A DNA stretch of 64,000 nucleotides, taken from Phoronis australis (taxonomy: Eukaryota > Phoronida > Phoronidae). The stretch's first letter is position 1, and each line of letters begins with the position of its first letter. The DNA lies in the NCBI GenBank assembly GCA_002633005.1, contig NMRA01000303.1:373714-437713 (forward strand), given 5' to 3'. The position numbers were made by a program, and so were the translations under genes. Under the pieces are notes generated by a model. The model made no database searches. It was given only the letters and a program-made list of their open reading frames with translations, and was not told the DNA's origin. Of this stretch, positions 36,570-50,000 are shown piece after piece.

Positions 36570-38760
36570 CAAGCATTGTGCTCTCAATAAAGTCGGTACG
36601 GTTGTGACGTCTGTATTGTGTATGTGTTTTAAAAACCAAATGTATTGGTTTGGACTTGTTATCAGCTGTGCTCTCTGAAAAGGCAGTTTTAATGTCTAGG
36701 TTCGTGAGAGTCGGTTGGCTTACTATTGAAGGCTGTGATCGTCTCAGAGTGCTTTTTGTGTCTGCACACGACGTATCTTCACTGCCGCGTATGTCGACAC
36801 CGTGATGACCTTGATTGTCGATCCGGAACTGGGGCATTCAACGTCTTTATCACAAAATTTGCTCGTCCGACATCTGAAATGCTTCCACACTTTCTTACTT
36901 TTCTTTGGAAAGTATAATGCTTGTTGTTTCATCCATTGTGCAACACAGCAAAGGATTGAAGATGGTTAGACTCTTTTAACCAATGAAACCAATCGTTTTA
37001 TATGCCTGTGTCACATCGTCAAAAGAAAATGGGTAATAACAATAGCGTTGTCGAGTATTAAGAGAGTCCGGTGAAGTGAGTTTGTCCGACTGATTTATTT
37101 CAGTTAGTCGGTTTATCGAGCAACCCTACATCGCATAGGCAATCTGCTACAACAAATGATTAAATTACGACTGAATCCACCAAGTCTGACGTCAACTACA
37201 GTGTAACTAGGGAAAAAAATGGATAAGATGTGGAAACACAGAGTGGTATTTCGTAGTTTTAGTACATAAGACTTACAATGAATGTTCTTAGTTAAGGCTC
37301 TACTGTTTTAGAGAGAATAGTCGAGCCTTGGTCAGCCATTTTAACTCGCTGGTACCCTTCGTGCCGCTATAGGTGGTAGCTAGCACGCAGGCATCACATA
37401 ATTTTCCTCGAGAAATTTTTTTACATCGGCGTTTCTGATTGGCTGGTCGAATTCTCAACAGGCAGCGCTATACGCAAAAAAACTGGCATGACTGATGGAA
37501 GAAGAAGTGTAAATGTGGTCTGTTGTACAGACAAATCGGTGCTTAAGATTTATGTTCAGGAAATGTGAAGCCAAGAAATTGTGGTTGAGCCTTTTTGGAG
37601 TGCATCTTTCTACTGTCGATGACTTTTGTTTACGATACTCTTCTGTATTCATACATTATGAATAACACACCGGTTAAATCGGCCAGATACGTGTTTATTG
37701 TGCATGTACGTGCTTTAAGCACGCGGCTATTAAATAGCACAGCAGAAACGAAATAGTTGCTGCTACGCCACTTGCGCATGACAAGGCTAAATATCGTTCA
37801 TAGTCGGCCATTTTTCACGTTTTTGTAAAGCTAACCAATGACTGCCGAGGTTACATCAACCAATGCTAAAGCGCGTGCTACTGCGTGATACCTGCGAGCT
37901 GGCTAGGCACGTAGGGAACCAGCTGGCCATTGTATCGGTAGTTGCTGCTGTATCAGTGATTGACTGAATCGTCAAACATCTTCTATTAGATCGGGTTGCC
38001 ACATTTCCAACTACAGAAGTAGGCTTGCTTTTTGCGGGTTTGTGTCGGGATGGATTTTTTCGGGTAATGCTGAAAATGGCATGCGCTGGCGGCCGTCTTC
38101 GAATTATTTGACAAGTTAAGTCCGATATCTAGAGTGAAACTGAAGTATACAAAACTGGGTTATGAAGTTCATTACTGTTCCATGTATCTTAAGTTGTCCA
38201 TTTCAATTGTTTACATGTATTAGCTCTCCTCGTAAATTAGTCAATGTAATTTAATTGGCCATTGATTCTGATACGAGCGCGATGCTATATTTTAAACTTG
38301 TTAAATTCCTTCAATTGTTTCGCAGAGACATGAACTGAAAGCAAGAAAATGACATTTCTGAATTACTTTGCAATGACATTACCTGCACAAATTGTATGAT
38401 TCTGAAATAACGCAGTCAAAGACAAGTTTTAGAAGATTACGAAATGATGTCCTGATGCATGCCTGTGCGCAGGTCTCATCTTCCTTCTTCCCATGGGATG
38501 TCTAATTTTCGGCACAATTTCCTATCCACGGTTATAATAAATCATTGCCTAACCCAACAATACTGCCAATATCTCCCTTATTTTCTAAAAAAATGCACAC
38601 AGCACCTGATACCGCAAAGTAGAAAATATGTCTTCAAAAATAAGATTGTTCCCGTCATCCTCGGCAGTAATATTAAGCTATAGACTTTTCAGTGGTACAC
38701 TCACTACACACCGAGTGCCTACTTCAGTACACCGGTTAGTCGCATGCTAAACTGCTTACT
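36570..38760. repeat. segmental duplication, copy A (upstream of gene 3)
   Basis: Collinear similarity with 56950-61370. Anchors: GACGTATCTTCA and ATGTCGACACCGTGATG (36769-36806 with 57146-57183), TAACAATAGCGTTGTCGAG (37034) with TAACAACAACGCTGTTGAG (about 59723), GAATTATTTGACAAG (38100) with the same at 60316, and ATACCGCAAAG plus AGTAATATTAAGCTATA (38606-38682) with 61235-61303. No conserved open frame runs through the anchors, so this is duplicated spacer. Confidence 0.8.
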
Positions 38761-39905
38761 TGAATCAGAAAACAGACCTGCAAAAGCTTTGAAAATGTGA
38801 TGCGACAGTGCCGTTTTAACAATTTTTGTGGGTCTAATCGCGTCATAATAATAACAGACACATGTCCGTCATCACTAAATACCCGAGTGGACATTTTAGA
38901 ACATTTTGTGTAAAAGCATGTTCGAGAGAAATGCAATGTGACGCAGTCTTACTTTTGTGGCTTGAGAACAGGAAGATCCCAGGACTGAATCACGATGAGA
39001 CTTCTATGACTTTGTAAACAACTTTTAAATAAAAAATAAAATGGAATTCCTCATCTCTGTGACAGCTTGGTCAAATTTGTTAGAAACATAACGTAGTTGG
39101 ACGATGCAAATAAAAAGTAGGCTGAAAATTGCCAAATGTCTTAAACAACAAGTTTTGTGTCGAAATTGATCCGCCCTGTTTCATAAGTATCGTGACGTGA
39201 TGTTGGCGAATAACACTTCATGATGTAAGTAATGTGAACTCACAAGAAAGCTGTCAGTAGTGAAAAGGTCACCTAGTTGGCGAATGTTTTGTTTCAACAT
39301 CTCCAAGATGTCAACTGAATACAAGTGCACTTTGTTTAACGTAGATGATGTTTAAATATCATTGTCGTTTAGTTCATGCTATACATCAGCATAATTAGGA
39401 GCACTGATGCAAATACGTCTTTAAAGAGACAGCTGCTGAGCCTATAAGTTCACAATTTGTCTAAATCATATAAACTTTGCTCACTGGTTAAAGCGACACC
39501 TCTCCGTCCAGTATGGTCGACGGGACTCGAGGTGAAATTTAAGCAGACTCATTAAAACGGCAAAAAGAAACATTTGTGTGGGGTGGCGCATACCTTTAAT
39601 GCGTTTTATATTCAATAATGTCACATTCATTTCTCAAAAATTTATGGACTAATTTTTTTGCAGTTCAGCTTTGCGAAAATTACCAGTATAACTATCGTCC
39701 ATTGCAGACATGACCATTGTTTTTCCGACCATATAATTTTATTTATTTTTCACAAGGGAATGCTGTGCACAAAACGACATACCAAATACATGTATGTTGC
39801 ACTTTAAAATCATAAAAAATAAATGGTGTTGAGTTATTACCTACAGACGTAGTAGTCTTATTACAAATGACACAATCCTCACGTCGTCGCATGCTCTGGA
39901 GACCG

Positions 39906-39913
39906 TATAAATA
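39906..39913 (+). promoter_or_regulatory. TATA box of gene 3
   Basis: TATAAATA in a GC-bounded context (ACCGTATAAATAAGGCGAGG) lies about 30 bp before a candidate non-coding exon that ends in a splice donor at 40001. It is the best promoter candidate in the cluster; the assignment to gene 3 is inferred from position. Confidence 0.55.
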
Positions 39914-39936
39914 AGGCGAGGAAAGTGGAAGTAGAA

Positions 39937-40001
39937 TGTACAACCCAGACTGGCTGGTGAATAGTACAGAAACCTCAAATCTGTCATCGAAGGTTGCATA
40001 G
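39937..40001 (+). other. candidate 5' non-coding exon of gene 3
   Basis: It starts about 30 bp after the TATA box and ends TTGCATAG before GTAAGG, a good donor. The coding exon is preceded by a poly-T acceptor, TTTTTCTCATTTTTAG, ending at 41031, four bases before the start codon. An intron of about 1030 bp would join them. Acceptors just upstream of the start codons of genes 1 and 2 suggest all three share a 5'UTR intron. Confidence 0.45.
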
Positions 40002-41034
40002 GTAAGGCATCTTGTGTTCTGAAGCTGTTGGCGTACGACTAAGCTTGAAATTTATCAATAGGTCAGTTAAAGTTGTACTTCGACCAATTTAGCTAACTGA
40101 AAATGATCTTGCAATATCACCATACCGTAATTGGATTCTATTTGCAGTACCAACAAGAACGTCAAATCTTTCGGTAACTCAAGACAACAGTTTATTCGGT
40201 CTGGCAAATCTTAAGATTACATTCGAAATTAAGCCGGATGCGTATTGCATGTGACTTGAATTGCCGATTCATGCGACAAGGTCGGAAGAGAATGGTTTAG
40301 TTTTTCTAAGGAATCAACACGGCTAAACAGCGGCCAAATGTTGAACATATACGTCAACTTTCCACATAGATCTTTTCTGGTTTTCGTGATTGGGTGCGCT
40401 CATTTTTGCTATGCTATTTTTGTTACCAATCGTTTGGTTAGATTGCTCATATTATATTTAGTCTCACACAAAACACATGAGTCATGGGAAAACAAAGCAT
40501 TGATTCCATTTTAATCTCCTGTACAGTTCCTGAACATTTTGTCGCTTGGACGTCTAGAGGAATGCAAGGGGTGGGCAGCCGGCGTTCTATAGACACCAAG
40601 ACGCCGCCAGATCGTCACAAAGTATTCGTGACCAGCACGCTTAAAGCCTTATAACTTGGTCACAAACTGAGAGATGGTCCGCCAATCCAGTCGATTGAGT
40701 TCTATTTAACATAATGAGCCGATTTTCATTGGATCAGTAACTCAGAAGATGTCTTCCTGGTAGTAACGATTCATGATATTTGACGTCGAGGCCTGGCTGG
40801 CGATCCCAGTAATCAATCGCATTTCAGCAAATGTGACAATTTTGTAACTGCTGTAATCGATTCCTGGTACTTTACGTCATGTGACCGAGGACAAGACATT
40901 GCTTTAATGTCTCTTGTCTGCTTCTTACAAAGGTCACAGAACTATTATCGATCCCCTGTCACACACATATGTCGTTTCCATATCCGTCAAACAATACTTT
41001 CGTTGAGGCATGCATTTTTTCTCATTTTTAGGAA

Positions 41035-44000
41035 ATGTTTGAGTTGCGTCGTTCAGTCCTGAGTCTCATCGCGTTGGCAGTGATTGGGAGTAGCGCGGCC
41101 CATAAACAAGGTATGTGTGGTTTTGAACCTCGGTGACACGGAAATCTTGACTGTAGTGTATTTAAAACATCTTAACGGTGCATCGCTAAGACTTAAGTTT
41201 AAGGAGGTCCAAGTATGAGAAAAATACGTTGTCTCCCGCTGGATTTGGTGGAACCATTAGTCCACTAAATGACAAACTTGATCCCTGTTTTTAGAAACAT
41301 TCCAAATTTCAGTGCATGACTTTCGTAGACGACCACTAGGAGTGTACTATGTGAAGCCGAAGCGGAAAAATCCAAGGCAACTTATTTTCTACTCAAGAAT
41401 TATAGTCCATATGGAAAGCCAAAGCGGGAAAATTCCAAGAAACACATTTTGTATGCAAGATTTAAAAATAGGCCAAAGCATTATTTTATGTTGCCCTGCA
41501 AATAAATACAAATACTTCTAAACCAGAATTTTACTTATATAAGAATTAAAAATAGACCACAACAACGTCGCTACTGATTTCAGTTCCACGCAAACCAGCG
41601 GTTCTTTCACATATTCTGTTCGTTTCCCAAGTTCACTGTATAGACAAATACAATAAGAGTAATTCCCAATAATCATCTACTTTAACTCTGTTTAAAAAGG
41701 TCAGAGGTTACATAATTAAACGAAATCACCTATATATTCAAACTGCTACCGACAAGCTATAGCAGGTTTCGTGTATGTAATGTACAGTAAAAAGCTTCAT
41801 TTGAAAAAAATGTACGGACTATCAACATGTAGTGCCTTATTGTGTAAAATTCTTCAAGAATCGGAAGAGGAGAGAACGAAGATAATGCAGGCTAGCTCTC
41901 AGTTGAGGTCGCCTAAGTCGTTCAACTTTACTAGCAACTCCGGCAAGATGTTTCCATTCGGGTCAGCCGCAGGAGACACTCTCATGGGAGCTACAGATGA
42001 CGGCTGTGAAGAGTTTTCTTATGGTACAAATATCACATACTTTGATTCATCCTATGGCACTTTGTGGGTAAGTTAATTCTTTGCTGCCATAACATGGCTA
42101 AGTTGTTTTCAGTGGATCTTGACTGTACTTCGGGAGCAAGTTTTCTGTTATACAGAATTTAAAAGGTCCTTGGTACACTTCCCTTAGGGTTGTAGCTTGA
42201 CCAACTAAATTTAAAAAGGTTTATTTGAGCCCTCGGTTCCAGCGTTTTCTTTAATTGTGCAAATTTATAGTCATTTGATTCACCAATCTGATACAACGGT
42301 AGTTCTCACACTGCAAAACCTGTTACAAACACAAATCATCCTGAATTATTGAAGGGAAGAAGCAACACGCTAGGTACAAAGGTTGTATCAATTTATGATT
42401 AGAGCAACGCAATTTAGCCATACATGACATAACAATACACGGAATGTTCAGCAACAAGTAAAATTCCATTCAAAATCAGTTGTAAATGAGGACTAGGGAC
42501 TGCGTTTTGAACTATTTTCCACAGCAAATCGCGAGTACCAGAGCAAGAAATCCCCAGTTGGAAGACAAATAGTGGCGTTAAAATTGTAACTCTCATTACT
42601 AAATGTGATGACTAACACATGGAAGTAAAAGAGGAACTGTGGCCTAGTGGGATATATGACGTGTACTCTTCCTTTACTCAAGGTCGTGGGTTGAGTCCCA
42701 TTGCTAGAACCCTGAATCAAGTCTTTAGCTCCTCACCTCATTTTTATCAAATTCATTAGCAAATTATAAGAAAATGAGCAGTTTTAAAGGCAAAGACTAT
42801 TAACATTTGAAAAGTGCAGCTACACTGTATGATTCAGCTGGAAAAGGTGAAAACAAAATCGCCAGGAAAAGTACTCATGAAAGTTATTAAAACCCTATAA
42901 TTCAGGGCCAACCGGCTATTAGGGGAATCTTATATATAAAATAAACACAAACACATACACATACAACCCCTACAAGCATACACAGACACAGACACAGACA
43001 CACAGACACACACACACACACGCGCACGCGCGCGCACATATTTCATTGAAAACACGACTTTGATCTGTTTTTACTAGTTTAATCTCAGTTTTTTCCAACT
43101 CTAAAGAACTGAGATTAAACTAGTAAAAACAGATCAAAGTCGTGTTTTCAATGAAATATGTATACGAGAAAGATTACTGTCAAATTATAGTGATTTCAAG
43201 TTACATACATATATACACAAAACATACCTCGATTGGCGTACATGAAGTAATATCCCACTCGACCTTATTCCGCGTATCGACCTCAACCGAAGTTTTTTCG
43301 GCAGATTTTTCAAATACTTCACCGAGACTGTTCACAAGGCGGATCACATCCTATGTGTATGTACTTGCGCGTTAGGTTGCAAGTTTTCTCTTGTAAAATA
43401 CAGTTATAAAAAACGATTTATTTCTTGAAAAGAGGTAACAAAGATGAAAACAACGGCAACTGTGCAGTGAACTTTTAACACCTCCTGGAAATAGTTAAAT
43501 AACAACAATATTTGATTTTGTAATTTCCTGGGAATCGGCGCCTGAGTTGCAGACGATATAGTATTCAGCAATTGAAAACTGAGACAGAAGTGTCATATAA
43601 TTAATAGTTTTGTTCCAAATTTTACGTTTAAAGCATGTCGAGTGTAAGTTACACTGCTACAACTGTGTTAGTTAAAACGATATTCGGAAAGTTTGATGAT
43701 CGAACCGGCTGTCGTCTAGTCGACATTGACCTACTTTTGGAAATTTCCATGTCAGAAGTCACTGTTAAAGTAGTGCTGGAGGTGAATACGGAAAACTTTA
43801 ATACATGGACGTATTTCCCTCGACAGATTCAACGCGTATGGGATAAATACATATACACATACATACGTACATACAAACATACGTACATATACATACATAC
43901 ATACATACATACATACATACATAAACATAAGGCAAGAAATGTAACATTAATCAAACGGTTTGCTGTCTTTCCCGTCGGTTATCTATGCATTTTTAGAATG

Positions 44001-47000
44001 ACACCATCCTCCAAGAACATTTTCTGCAATGTCACGAACGTAAAATCATCCGTTATTCTATTCATAGAGCAAGACTTGCTGTAAATGGAAGTATTGGAGT
44101 ACCTTTGGATTGCTTTCGAGAAACCTTTTTTGCATGAACAGCAAACATGGTCGCGCCGCACGCTACCCTTGTTTGCAAGACATTCCTGTTACCAACTGCA
44201 TTTGCCATTCTTTGCAGTATTTCACACCTGCCGTGTCCCATTGTGTATGTTACTGGCTTTACGTTGCTCTGAGGGGGTAGTAATGCGTCATGTTATCTCC
44301 ACTTGAGAATGCCTTTTAATCATAATGTCTCTTGGTCAGTTACTTTACCAATGTTCTGTTGAATGTCGACCTTTGTTCCGAGGGTACAAGCGGAATGGAA
44401 AAAAGATAGCCAACAACGACAAGTGTCGTGTCTTGAACAAGTTTTAGAAATACACTGACTCACGCACATACAGGTACACATACACAAAGTAACACATATA
44501 CATACATACAAACGTACATACATACAACGTAATACTCACTGTCAGAATGAATATTGAATAAGTAATTAGTAAGACTAGATCCATTTTAAGTTGCCCAAAA
44601 CTTGTGCATATGTACTTATAAATCATGGGGTCAAACTCGTTGATACAGGTATGTACTTTAACGTCAATATCTATTTTTAAATGGTGTTTACAACTTTGGG
44701 TTCAGGGGTCAAAGCGAAACAATTCTGTTATACCGGTGAAGAGTTAAGGAAGTGCACAGAGGAGCTCTTGCGGCAGGTCTCGGAGCGTGAAGAGCGCGCC
44801 CATAAATGGAAACTGGAACAGGCAGAGCCCGCCCATAAACAAGAGCTGGAAAAAGCAAAGCTTGCACGGGAACAATCAGAGCGGACCCAAGTTTTTGAGA
44901 CTGAGAAGTAGAAGACACTGCAACTCCAGATTGAGCTCCAAGCGACACCTAGTTGTGGGGCTGTAAGCAGTGGTGTACGTACCAGTCGTCCCAAACTGCC
45001 AAGGTTTGACGAGCGTGTCGACGACATGGATGCCTTCCTAGCACGATTTGAGACGTTCGACACAAGCCAGAAATAGAATAGATCGGAGTGGGCTGTGGGC
45101 TTGAGTCCATTGCTGACAGGCAAAGGCCTACAGGTGTTCAACAACATGCCGTACGACCAAATTAACAAATATGACCAACTAAAGGTGGCGCTGCTGCACA
45201 GGTATGAACTAACTGAAGACTGGTTCCGACGAAACTTCAGTGAGTCCAAACCTGAAAAGTGTGAAAACGCGTTACAGTTCGGAGCAAGACTGAAAATATT
45301 CTTTGACTGATGGACACAACTGGCGGAAGTTGAGGCGACTTATGATGGACTCAATGACTTACAGATACGAGAGCAGTTTCTGGGAGTATGCCATCATGAG
45401 ATGTCTGTATTCCTGAGGGAACGGAAACCGGAGACCTTCGACGAGATGTCGGCCATTGTTCAACAGTATATGGACGTCCACTGTACTGGTTTGTTGGGCA
45501 AAGGGTTCGCGAAGAAAGACTTAGGACAGGTATCAAAAAGACAGGCACCGCCAAGCAACACAGAAGAACGAAGGACAGAGACTCCTCGTTCGTCAATGTC
45601 CAGAAACAAGGGTGACATGGAGTGTTTCAATTGTCATCGCAAGGGTTATCTAACCAGGGACTGCTGGATGAAACAATTGCGGTCCAAAAGGTGCGATGCT
45701 AGTGAGCAGTCGTCTTCCACTCAGCAAGAACGGACTAAGAAAGAAGACACCATGAAGGCGGGAATGTGTCAAGCTGTGGTAGCGACGGTTAGCCCAGTAG
45801 AGCAGCACATAGTTCATGGCTGTCTCTAGTTAGTCGATGGAACATCGATACCCGTAGATACAGGAGCCAGTGACAAGCACAGAAAACCTCCAGCTGACCG
45901 CAATATGCCCAGTTGCGTCAACGAGAAAAAAGTATGCATGGTGCGTGACACTGGTGGCAGTAGTGCAGCGGTGAAGACGTCCGTAGTCAAAGAAAGTCAA
46001 GTGATGGGGAAACAACACATCTGTGTGTTAATAGATGGGGCAGCACGATCCTTCCTCATAGCGAAAATTGAGGTAAATACTCCATACTTAGTTGGTGAAA
46101 TTGAGGCGATATGTATGCGAACACCGATCTACGACCTCCTGATAGGGAATGATGTTGGCGTCAGCAAGGATCCTGATCCCAGTTGGCAGCCACAAGGCAG
46201 CGTCATGTCTGCAGTCACTACTAGAGCACAGGCTAAGAAGAGAGAGAAACCTATTAAGCCTTTGGCGGTGACTCCATCCGTAGTGGAAAGTCTCGACGTC
46301 AGCAAATTAAAGGACGAACAACAATATGATCCTTTCCTACCTAAGATCATGGAACTTGTTGAGAAAAACAAACCAGCAAGAATACGTGGTAGAGGTCAAT
46401 ACTGGTACGAGAAGCAGAAGGGGATCCTGTACCGAGTGTATGCTGATAACACCAAAGAACTGCGTCGGATAGTTGTCCCTGTCAAATATCGACAACAAGT
46501 TATTACGCTAGCTCAAGAGTCAATCGTTGGAAGGCACCTTGGTGTGAAGAAGACTAGTGATAGAATAGCCAGGAGCTTTTATTGGCCAGGAGTTGGCAGT
46601 GACATAAATCGTTTCTGCAGATCATGTGACCTCTGCCAGCGAACAATTCCTTAGGGCAGGATCTCTAAAGTGCCATTGGGCGAGATGCCGCTTATGGAAG
46701 AACCGTTCCAGCGTATAGCTGTTGATTTGATTGGTCCTGTATCGCCAATCACAGACAGTTTACCACTCCGTACAATCCGAAATGCAATGGATTGCATGAG
46801 CGTATTAACGGTGTACTGAAGAGTATACTTAAGAAAATTTGCCAAGACCGTTCATAAGATTGGGACCGGTACTTACCAGCAGTACTGTTCGCCTACCGAG
46901 AGGTACCACAGGTGAGCACAGGTTTCTCGCCATTTCAACTGTTGTATGGTAGAACCGTGCGAGGGCCCATGCAGGTGTTTAAAGAGTTGTGGTCTGGCAA

Positions 47001-50000
47001 TTAAACACCAGACGTACGGAAAACTTATGAGTATGTCCTCGACTTGCGACATCGTGTGGAAGTGACATGTGAACTGGTGAGGGAAAACTTAAAAGACACG
47101 AGATCGTCGCTTCAAAGTAGGAGACCAAGTTTTAATATTGTTACCAACCGAGAGTAACAAGCTGCGACTGCAGTGGAGGGGTCCCTATGAAGTGACCGAG
47201 GTACTCAAAAAAATGCACTTCCGAGTAAGGGTTGATGGAAAGACCAAGACAAACCATGCCAACCTGTTGAAACTCTACATATCTCGTGACCAAAGTGGGG
47301 CTGCAAGTAAAGATGATGCAGATCAGAATTTCAGAATTTTGACTTCGCAGCCATAGCTGTACTGCAGACTGAAACAGACAATGAAGTTGGTGTTGTCGAT
47401 GATGAACATCTACTAGAGTTGAAATCGACAAACCAAAAAGAAACGTACACAGACGTCAAGATATCAGACGAGTTCACTACTAGCCAACGAAGGGAGGTGA
47501 CAAGTCTGTTGGAAGAGTACTCTGATATCCACAGTGAAGTACCTGGTACAACCCATATGAGCACAAGATTGAGGCTATTAGTGAAGAGCTGGTGAGAGTC
47601 AAGCCATATCCCCTGCCATTTGCCACACGGACCGTTGTGTAGGAAGAAGTCGACAACATGTTAAAGTGTGGAGTCATAAAACCCTCCGATGCTCCCTACA
47701 ACTCTCCGGTGGTCTTAGCGAAGAAGAAGGACGGTTCAAATCGATTCTGCATCGATTTTCGTCGTTTGAACGCCATCACTAAGTTCACTTGAGAGTAGAG
47801 TTTTGTTCCGAAAGTACGAACGTAACGGAATAAAGATTGTGAACAATTAAAAGTGCCGTGCGTTTAACCAATTCTGTATAACACACGTACATACTTACAT
47901 ACATACGTACATACATACATACATACGTACATACATACATACATACGTACATACATACGTATATAAAACATACATACATACGTACATACATACATGCATA
48001 CATGTACATGTATATATATTATTTCATAGGGCACCATACTTTTGAAACCATAAACACTATGTTCTCTTTGGACGGCTAATTATCTACAATTTTCTATCGT
48101 TAAACCATGTAGCAACATACGGAATTACTGAGACAGACTTGATTTTAACCACCTCTACGTAATTCTCAAAAATATGCCATTTCTTGTCACTTTGTATAGG
48201 GAGGGTTCTAATTAGCTTTCTGCGATATCCTGCATATCATTCTAAGCTAAATTAAACAGTTTTGTCAGATCTTTTACAGATTTCAGCTGATTTACGACTA
48301 ATTGATTAGTCCACTCCTCTCGAAAATTCAGTTTTTCTCGACGTATTTTTACTTTCAACCCCCAACTGTCTGCTAGCTCATTTTGCTTATTGTACACTTT
48401 TGACATAATACCATAATATATAGGTGTACAGTAAACCTCGGTTAAGTCGGATCCAATGAGACAAAGATTTCCTCACAGATAAGCGACTTCCGCCTTATCT
48501 GAAGGTACTGTAGGCCCAACAACGAGTTTGACCCAGTTTATGCCTACTGCAGTGACACCCATTCCATTGGCGCAACAACTCTTAGTCGATACATGTAGCC
48601 CTGAATTCGCTAGCCATCTCAACTCGTATAATGCCGCGTCTCTTTTTACATCTGCTAATCCACGAAGACGAAACAACTGGCTCTTAAGTATCGGTCAACA
48701 GCTGTTTACGGAAGACATTCGCTTGCTCAACCAAGATGGTCCCGAGACGAATTTCGGATCCTGCAGACATGGTCCGAAACCAAAGAAAGAGCTCAACATG
48801 GGAGTGAGTGGACATGCAGATGCGTTTCGTGATAGATGACAGTTGTTTGGCTCGCAGATTTAATTTTCTCACCGTTAAACAATATGTCGCTCAGAGTTTG
48901 AGGCGCAATCTTAAATCTAATGGCTATGTCCTTTTTCTTCATTGTTGGATGATCGTTGGCATATCTGGCATTAGTTTCTCCTCGTAAGTGCGAGTGCACA
49001 CTGTTCTCTTCGCAGCCATGTCTTTTCTCGTTTACCTAGACTGTGCAACAGAATTTCCTAAAAACTCACCAGTTGAAAGCGCACACTTCAGGTGGGATAG
49101 TTTTTTATTTAGCTTTTTTAAGTTGGCAATAAATTGTAATTTTTGGTTGTTTTTGTATTCGATCCTTGACGATTCCTAGGAATTGGGATGCAGAATGTTT
49201 ATAAACTTGCAAAATAAAAAAATCATATACTCATGTATAGCACTGGAATGAGATCACCCGAAAAAATATTGTAGGTGGATCTAAAACTTTTTTTCTGCAA
49301 AAGAACAGCACGTGCACGCCGAAAGGGACACTCTCATGTACATATACACTGTACGTTAAAGTAAAGTTCATCAGCCCATCTTGACCATCGTCCAGCGCAT
49401 CGCTGATATCATCCAAGACTCCACGTGAAGTTACGGTTTAGGCGTTCTGTCACAAAATTATGAAGTCACACATGTGCATGTATGTTCTAAATTTTTTAAG
49501 AAAAAAAATGGAGACGGAATCCGGCTTAAAGGAGATAAAAAGGCGGGGGGTGGGGTTGGTCAATTGTTAATCGAATTTTTTCCAAGTTGAGAAAAGATCA
49601 GACTTAAAGGAGAATGACACCCGATTTAATTAGTCGTTTTTACCGTCTTAATGGGTCTATATCCACATCGCATCTTATAAGGTCGACCTCACCTTGCCGC
49701 GAGGTGTCGCGTTGACGTGTGAGGAAGGTGATAAGCGACGGAGCGACGTCAGTGGTTCGTCTGCAGAGTGAATGCCGCTATATTGCGGTGCATCGTTCCC
49801 GCTTGTACGAACTATGAAGCTGCGAAGAAAGCGGGTACATCGTTTTTTCGACTTCCTCGAGAGCCCGAAATGCTTAGGAAGTAACTCACGGTAGTGAAGA
49901 ATGAAAGGTATGCTGTTAATAGCAAGTATGAGGACGGGAAACATCTCCGTGTCTGTGGCCGACATTTCGTCGACAGTGATTTCTCTGGCGAATTCCGGCT

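Larger units (their letters stand above)
31974..39900. other. spacer between genes 2 and 3
   Basis: No host gene recognised. Contents: gene 2's 3'UTR, a dispersed repeat block with a CTCF-like core (33140-33690), a dead mariner (35044-36110) and a segment duplicated upstream of the dead fourth gene (36570-38760). Stretches 32200-33100, 33700-35040 and 38800-39880 show nothing interpretable to me. Confidence 0.6.

Noticed and set aside
36532-36932. Frames on both strands within the 36.6/57.0-kb duplicated anchor, which might be an exon
   Set aside because: The two copies differ by non-multiples of three and share no frame, so the similarity is non-coding spacer duplication.
43635-44084. 149-aa frame starting MSSVSYTATTVLVKT
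   Set aside because: Half of it is TACA-repeat translation (YIYTYIRTY...), with no domain and no homologous exon in the paralogous introns.
44371-47895. Complete LTR retrotransposon with defined LTRs
   Set aside because: Only weak similarity of short flanks was found, with no TG..CA boundaries, primer-binding site or target duplication, so LTRs are listed as possible only.
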